Of a DNA stretch of 16,456 nt, positions 13,312-16,456 are shown in pieces. The notes under the pieces were generated by a model. The model did not search any database. It was not told the origin of the DNA and was given only the letters and a program-made list of their open reading frames with translations. Positions within the stretch are counted from its first letter, which is position 1. The number at the start of each line of letters is the position of its first letter. The stretch comes from Acidobacteria bacterium UBA7540. GTDB lineage: Bacteria; Acidobacteriota; Terriglobia; UBA7540. The stretch spans positions 125,775 to 142,230 of the forward strand of contig DLMI01000129.1 in assembly GCA_002478145.1 (NCBI GenBank), in the 5' to 3' direction. The translations under genes were made by a program, and so were the position numbers.

Positions 13312-15069
13312 ATGAATCCGCCACCCAAAGACCGATCAACGAAACTTCGCAGCCGCGACTGGTTTGGGAAAGACGACCGCTGGGGACTGGCGCATCGCGC
13401 CTGGCTGCGCGCCGAAGGCTTCAGCGAGCGGGTGTTTGAAGGGAAGCCCGTTATCGGCATTTGCAATTCCTGGAGCGAGCTGAATAATTGCAACGCGCAC
13501 CTGCGCCAGGTGGCGGAAGCCGTGAAGCGAGGGGTGTGGGAAGCAGGCGGATTTCCCCTCGAGTTCTGCACTATATCGCTGGGCGAAATGCTGATGAAGC
13601 CGACCACCATGCTCTATCGCAATTTGATGGCGATGGACGTGGAGGAATGCATTCGCGCCTATCCGCTTGACGGGGTGGTGCTACTTTGCGGATGTGACAA
13701 GACCACGCCGGCGCAACTGATGGGAGCGGCCAGCGCCAACGTACCGGCGCTCATGGTTCCCGGCGGACCCATGCTGCGCGGGATGTGGCACGGCAGGGAA
13801 CTCGGCTCCGGAACGGATGTGCGCCGCTTTTGGGAAGAGGTCCGGGCGGGACGGTTGAGCGAAGAGGAGTGGTGCGAAATCGAGAGTTGCGTCTCGCGCA
13901 GCGCAGGGCATTGCACCGTGATGGGCACCGCTTCGACGATGGTTAGCGTCGCCGAGGGACTGGGGATGACCTTGCCGGGAGCAGCGGATATTCCCGCGGT
14001 GGACTCGCGCCGCCTGGCCATCGCCGAACAGAGCGGGCGCCGCATCGTGGGAATGGTGGAGGAAGATCTTCTTCCCTCCCGAATTTTGACGCCCGCCGCC
14101 CTCGAGAACGCCATCTGCCTGCTCATGGCCCTCGGAGGCTCCACGAATGCCATCATCCACCTGGTGGCCATCGCAGGGCGTCTGGGCATCGATCTGCCGC
14201 TTTCGAAGTTTGAGGAGATCTCCCAGACAACACCTGTCATTGCTAATGTGAAGCCTTCGGGCAAATTCCTGATGGAGGATTTCAGTTACGCCGGAGGGGT
14301 GCCAGCAGTGATGAAGGAGATCGCTTCACGGCTTCACCTGGAGGCGATCACGGCTACCGGCAAGACACTGGGTGAGAACATTTCCCGATTCGCTTGTTTC
14401 AATCGGGAAGTCATCAAGCCACTCGGCCAGCCGCTCTACCCGGAGGGAGGCCTCGTAGTGCTGGGCGGAAACCTCGCCCCGTGCGGCGCCGTTATCAAGC
14501 AATCCGCCTCTTCGCCTCATTTGCACAAGCACAAGGGGAAGGCCGTAGTGTTTGAAAACAACCGGGATTTGTTAGCGCGAATTGACGACCCGCGCCTGAG
14601 TGCGGATGAGAACTCGGTCTTGGTCCTGAAGAATGCCGGGCCGAAGGGAGCGCCGGGCATGCCCGAATGGGGCCACTTGCCGATTCCCGCCAAGCTGCTC
14701 AAGGCCGGGGTGAAGGACATGGTGCGGCTGAGCGATGCGCGCATCAGCGGCACCAGCTTTGGGACCATCGTCGTCCACATCTCGCCCGAGACAGCCATCG
14801 GAGGCGCGCTGGCAATCGTCAAGAACGGTGACGAGATCGAGTTGGATGTGAGCGGAAAGAGACTGGAACTATTGGTGCCGGATGCGGAAATCAAAGCGCG
14901 CTTGGCTCAATGGACGCCGCCGGCCCCACACTATTCGCGGGGATACGGGAAAATGTACCTCGAGCACATTCTCCAGGCGCACGAGGGTTGCGACTTCGAC
15001 TTCCTCCGCGGCCGCGACCCTGGTGATGACGACAGTCCCCTGCGAAAGTTCCCCAATCCGGCGCTTTGA
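13312..15069 (+). CDS. IlvD/Edd family dehydratase, sugar-acid (L-arabinonate-like) type
   Basis: The 585-residue protein removes water from a polyhydroxy acid using an iron-sulfur cluster and magnesium. The three cluster cysteines are C60 (NSWSELNNCNAHL), C128 (LLCGCDKTTPA) and C201 (GHCTVMGTAST); the lysine expected to be carbamylated is K130. SDARISGTSFG at 474-484 carries the catalytic Ser, about S479. The opening RSRDWFGKDDRWGLAHRAW and the spacing of the cysteines resemble rhizobial L-arabinonate dehydratase more than the leucine-isoleucine-valine pathway enzyme, so sugar-acid breakdown is likelier than amino-acid synthesis; the exact substrate is unknown. The ATG 13312 has only a weak ribosome site. 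Its first 27 codons are duplicated at 12614. The aldo/keto reductase upstream could belong to related sugar metabolism, but this is inference. Confidence 0.92.
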   Translation: MNPPPKDRSTKLRSRDWFGKDDRWGLAHRAWLRAEGFSERVFEGKPVIGICNSWSELNNCNAHLRQVAEAVKRGVWEAGGFPLEFCTISLGEMLMKPTTMLYRNLMAMDVEECIRAYPLDGVVLLCGCDKTTPAQLMGAASANVPALMVPGGPMLRGMWHGRELGSGTDVRRFWEEVRAGRLSEEEWCEIESCVSRSAGHCTVMGTASTMVSVAEGLGMTLPGAADIPAVDSRRLAIAEQSGRRIVGMVEEDLLPSRILTPAALENAICLLMALGGSTNAIIHLVAIAGRLGIDLPLSKFEEISQTTPVIANVKPSGKFLMEDFSYAGGVPAVMKEIASRLHLEAITATGKTLGENISRFACFNREVIKPLGQPLYPEGGLVVLGGNLAPCGAVIKQSASSPHLHKHKGKAVVFENNRDLLARIDDPRLSADENSVLVLKNAGPKGAPGMPEWGHLPIPAKLLKAGVKDMVRLSDARISGTSFGTIVVHISPETAIGGALAIVKNGDEIELDVSGKRLELLVPDAEIKARLAQWTPPAPHYSRGYGKMYLEHILQAHEGCDFDFLRGRDPGDDDSPLRKFPNPAL

Positions 15070-15433
15070 TTAGATTCTCACTGCCGAACTCTGTGCAGGT
15101 TGTCACACACACTTTTGCGGTATCGCCCTTTTCGCCTTTCGACTCTCGACCCTTGACTGCGTCAGACGGGCGGAGAATTTCAAATCCGTTTGGCTAGGAC
15201 TCAGGTCCCGAATAGGCCGAGGCTCACCGCAGCAGGGAAAAGCTGGTGGGCAATTCCTGGGCCGTCAGCGCCTGCAAATTCAATTCATGAGTGAGTTTGC
15301 CAAGGCTTTGAGTGAGATGGAGAGTAACTTTCTATAAGTTCATATAAGCCTGTGTATTAACTCGATCCGAAAACAAGTTCCTTCTATAATACCTATTCAC
15401 ACCGCCGCAGATGTGCTACATTGAATTTCTGTT
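15070..15433. other. Spacer after the dehydratase
   Basis: No gene is seen. Three heptads of NNTCGAC type (TTTCGAC, TCTCGAC, CCTTGAC) lie at 15137-15157. From about 15310 the sequence becomes AT-rich and contains a promoter-like box at 15385. No hairpin with a T-run is evident for the dehydratase. Confidence 0.5.
15385..15390 (+). promoter_or_regulatory. Perfect TATAAT -10 box before the zinc-ribbon gene
   Basis: TATAAT stands in an AT-rich stretch; no good -35 at normal spacing (TTAACT at 15357 is 22 bases away). The start of transcription would be near 15397, about 37 bases before the ATG at 15434. Confidence 0.4.
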
Positions 15434-15622
15434 ATGGCATCTCAAACATGTCCAAATTGCGGGTCGTCGCGGGTTAACAAATCGCCGAGCGGTCAACACC
15501 TCATGTGTCAGGATTGTCAGCGGATCATCATTCTGGACCGGGTCAGGAAGCCCCGTGGTCGAAGGGGTCACGGCAAGCCGCGCCGTTCTGGTCCGGAGAC
15601 CCGTTCCGAAACGGCAAATTGA
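15434..15622 (+). CDS. Small zinc-ribbon protein
   Basis: The 62-residue protein has a four-cysteine zinc ribbon: C6 and C9 in CPNCGSSRV, C25 and C28 in LMCQDCQRI. The remainder is short and very basic (RKPRGRRGHGKPRRS), suggesting nucleic-acid binding. The ribbon looks like the N-terminal zinc finger of some transposases (IS1 InsA type), so the gene may be a mobile-element remnant rather than a stable cellular gene. No ribosome site is visible before ATG 15434, yet a TATAAT box lies 44 bases upstream. It ends normally at TGA. Confidence 0.55.
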   Translation: MASQTCPNCGSSRVNKSPSGQHLMCQDCQRIIILDRVRKPRGRRGHGKPRRSGPETRSETAN

Positions 15623-15919
15623 AGACCTGCGTTTCCCTTCATTCACCCAGAGGGCCCAGGGCCTATCCCCTGAGCAATACAGCCGTTTGACACGCTTCCA
15701 TGACTATGCCAGCCTTAGCAGGTTGATTGCTCCTTAGCCCAAAGTCCCGCAAAATCAAACTGAGTCACTACCCAGCGTTGTAGCTGAAAGCTGATGGCTG
15801 ACAACCGATGGCTTCCTCGCAACCCCAAGGTGAAGCAACGAGGACAAAGTTCTCCTTTTACCAAAAATGACGTCCTGACTAGAATAATGAACGAAATCCA
15901 TGTGGAGGCTCGATAAACT
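15623..15919. other. Spacer between zinc-ribbon gene and secreted protein
   Basis: No convincing gene. Four heptads lie at 15782-15809 (AGCTGAA, AGCTGAT, GGCTGAC, AACCGAT), of the same type as the array beside lpdA. Confidence 0.45.
15857..15885 (+). promoter_or_regulatory. Candidate sigma-70 promoter of the secreted-protein gene
   Basis: TTTACC (15857-15862) and TAGAAT (15880-15885) with a 17-base spacer; the transcription start would be near 15892, 28 bases ahead of ATG 15920. A GGAGG ribosome site lies at 15904-15908. Confidence 0.4.
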
Positions 15920-16456
15920 ATGCTCTCACGAAACCTCTTCTTGCTGGTGTTGATTGCAACATTTCTTTCGACCTGCCGCGCAGCGCTCGGTGATGAGATC
16001 TCCATCGAGGGCGCGCCTGCTGATAGCGGTTACAACGTTGGGTCCGTAGCCACGATCCGCGCCACGGTGAAAGGCATAGCGGGTGACGCGCGCCGTTACG
16101 CCGTGTTTGCGGAGATTCAGTATGCCGGCACCACCTCCACAACCAGCGTTCAAATGGATCGAGTCGCAGAGCCCCGGCAGAGGGAAGCTCAGTACGAAGT
16201 CGGCTGGCCTATTCCCGCTGAAGCCCCCACTGGACTTTACACGGTCGCCGTCCGAGTGCAAGACCGCACGGCCCATCGCACCGTCGCCATCAAGGCTTTG
16301 CGCGGCTTCGCGGCGTACAAGAAGCTGGTCCAAATCTCTCACCTGGCCTTGGACAAGACCTTTTACAACCTGGGCGAACCTATTCAATGCGAGGTCACGT
16401 TGGAAAACCTGACCGACGCTGAGCTCAAGAACCTGCGCGTCGAGTTCTCGAACGCC
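15920..16456 (+). CDS. Secreted protein, N-terminal part (runs off the window)
   Basis: The frame is open from ATG 15920 to the right edge, 179 codons, with no stop. It begins MLSRNLFLLVLIATFLSTCR, a clear signal peptide; cleavage near AALG-DE is likely, and the Cys at residue 19 could alternatively mark a lipoprotein, though the lipobox is poor. Two beta-rich segments follow: YNVGSVATIRATVKGIAG through EAPTGLYTVAVRVQDRTAHR, and then LDKTFYNLGEPIQCEVTLEN to the edge. Both resemble immunoglobulin-like or macroglobulin-type extracellular domains. The ribosome site GGAGG has an 11-base spacer. The product is exported; its function is not recognisable from this part. Confidence 0.8.
   Translation, partial: MLSRNLFLLVLIATFLSTCRAALGDEISIEGAPADSGYNVGSVATIRATVKGIAGDARRYAVFAEIQYAGTTSTTSVQMDRVAEPRQREAQYEVGWPIPAEAPTGLYTVAVRVQDRTAHRTVAIKALRGFAAYKKLVQISHLALDKTFYNLGEPIQCEVTLENLTDAELKNLRVEFSNA

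Noticed and set aside
15411..15737. A 108-residue plus-strand frame overlapping the zinc-ribbon gene
   Set aside because: It is in another frame, contains no recognised motif, and the four-cysteine ribbon frame explains the region better.

Overview
The window looks like a chromosomal segment from a GC-rich, aerobic, heterotrophic soil-type bacterium, most likely an acidobacterium. That assignment is an inference from gene style, repeat-rich spacers and the two toxin-antitoxin families; no rRNA or tRNA gene is present to prove it.

Layout: (1) 220-1251, a membrane-anchored or secreted hypothetical protein on the plus strand. (2) 1301-10201, a minus-strand cluster read from right to left: dihydrolipoyl dehydrogenase E3 (lpdA), octanoyltransferase (lipB), a first E1-alpha, a second divergent E1-alpha, E1-beta, a lipoyl-bearing E2 acyltransferase, and a cysteine-rich protein with two 4Fe-4S motifs. 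Together these encode a complete 2-oxoacid dehydrogenase complex plus the enzyme that starts lipoylation of E2. LipA is not in the window. The substrate (pyruvate, branched-chain 2-oxoacids or acetoin) cannot be fixed from sequence alone. (3) 10202-11076, a gene-poor, repeat-rich spacer. (4) 11077-15069 on the plus strand: an aldo/keto reductase, an antitoxin-toxin pair, a truncated copy of the start of the next gene, a toxin-antitoxin pair of opposite gene order, and a full-length IlvD/Edd dehydratase of the sugar-acid type. (5) 15070-16456: a small zinc-ribbon protein and the start of a secreted protein that runs off the right edge.

Two things stand out. First, the spacers are built from short repeats. 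Period-7 or period-8 arrays occur at nine loci, several as facing inverted pairs; there is also a 172 bp nested palindrome, and a RAYT transposase remnant between inverted REP-like hairpins. These repeats supply the last codons of E1-alpha (second copy) and LipB, cover the last codons of the first gene, and occupy the initiation regions of several cluster genes. Second, the dehydratase gene has an 87 bp 5-prime duplication (85 of 87 identical) bracketing a 611 bp segment that carries a toxin-antitoxin pair with its own promoter at the junction.
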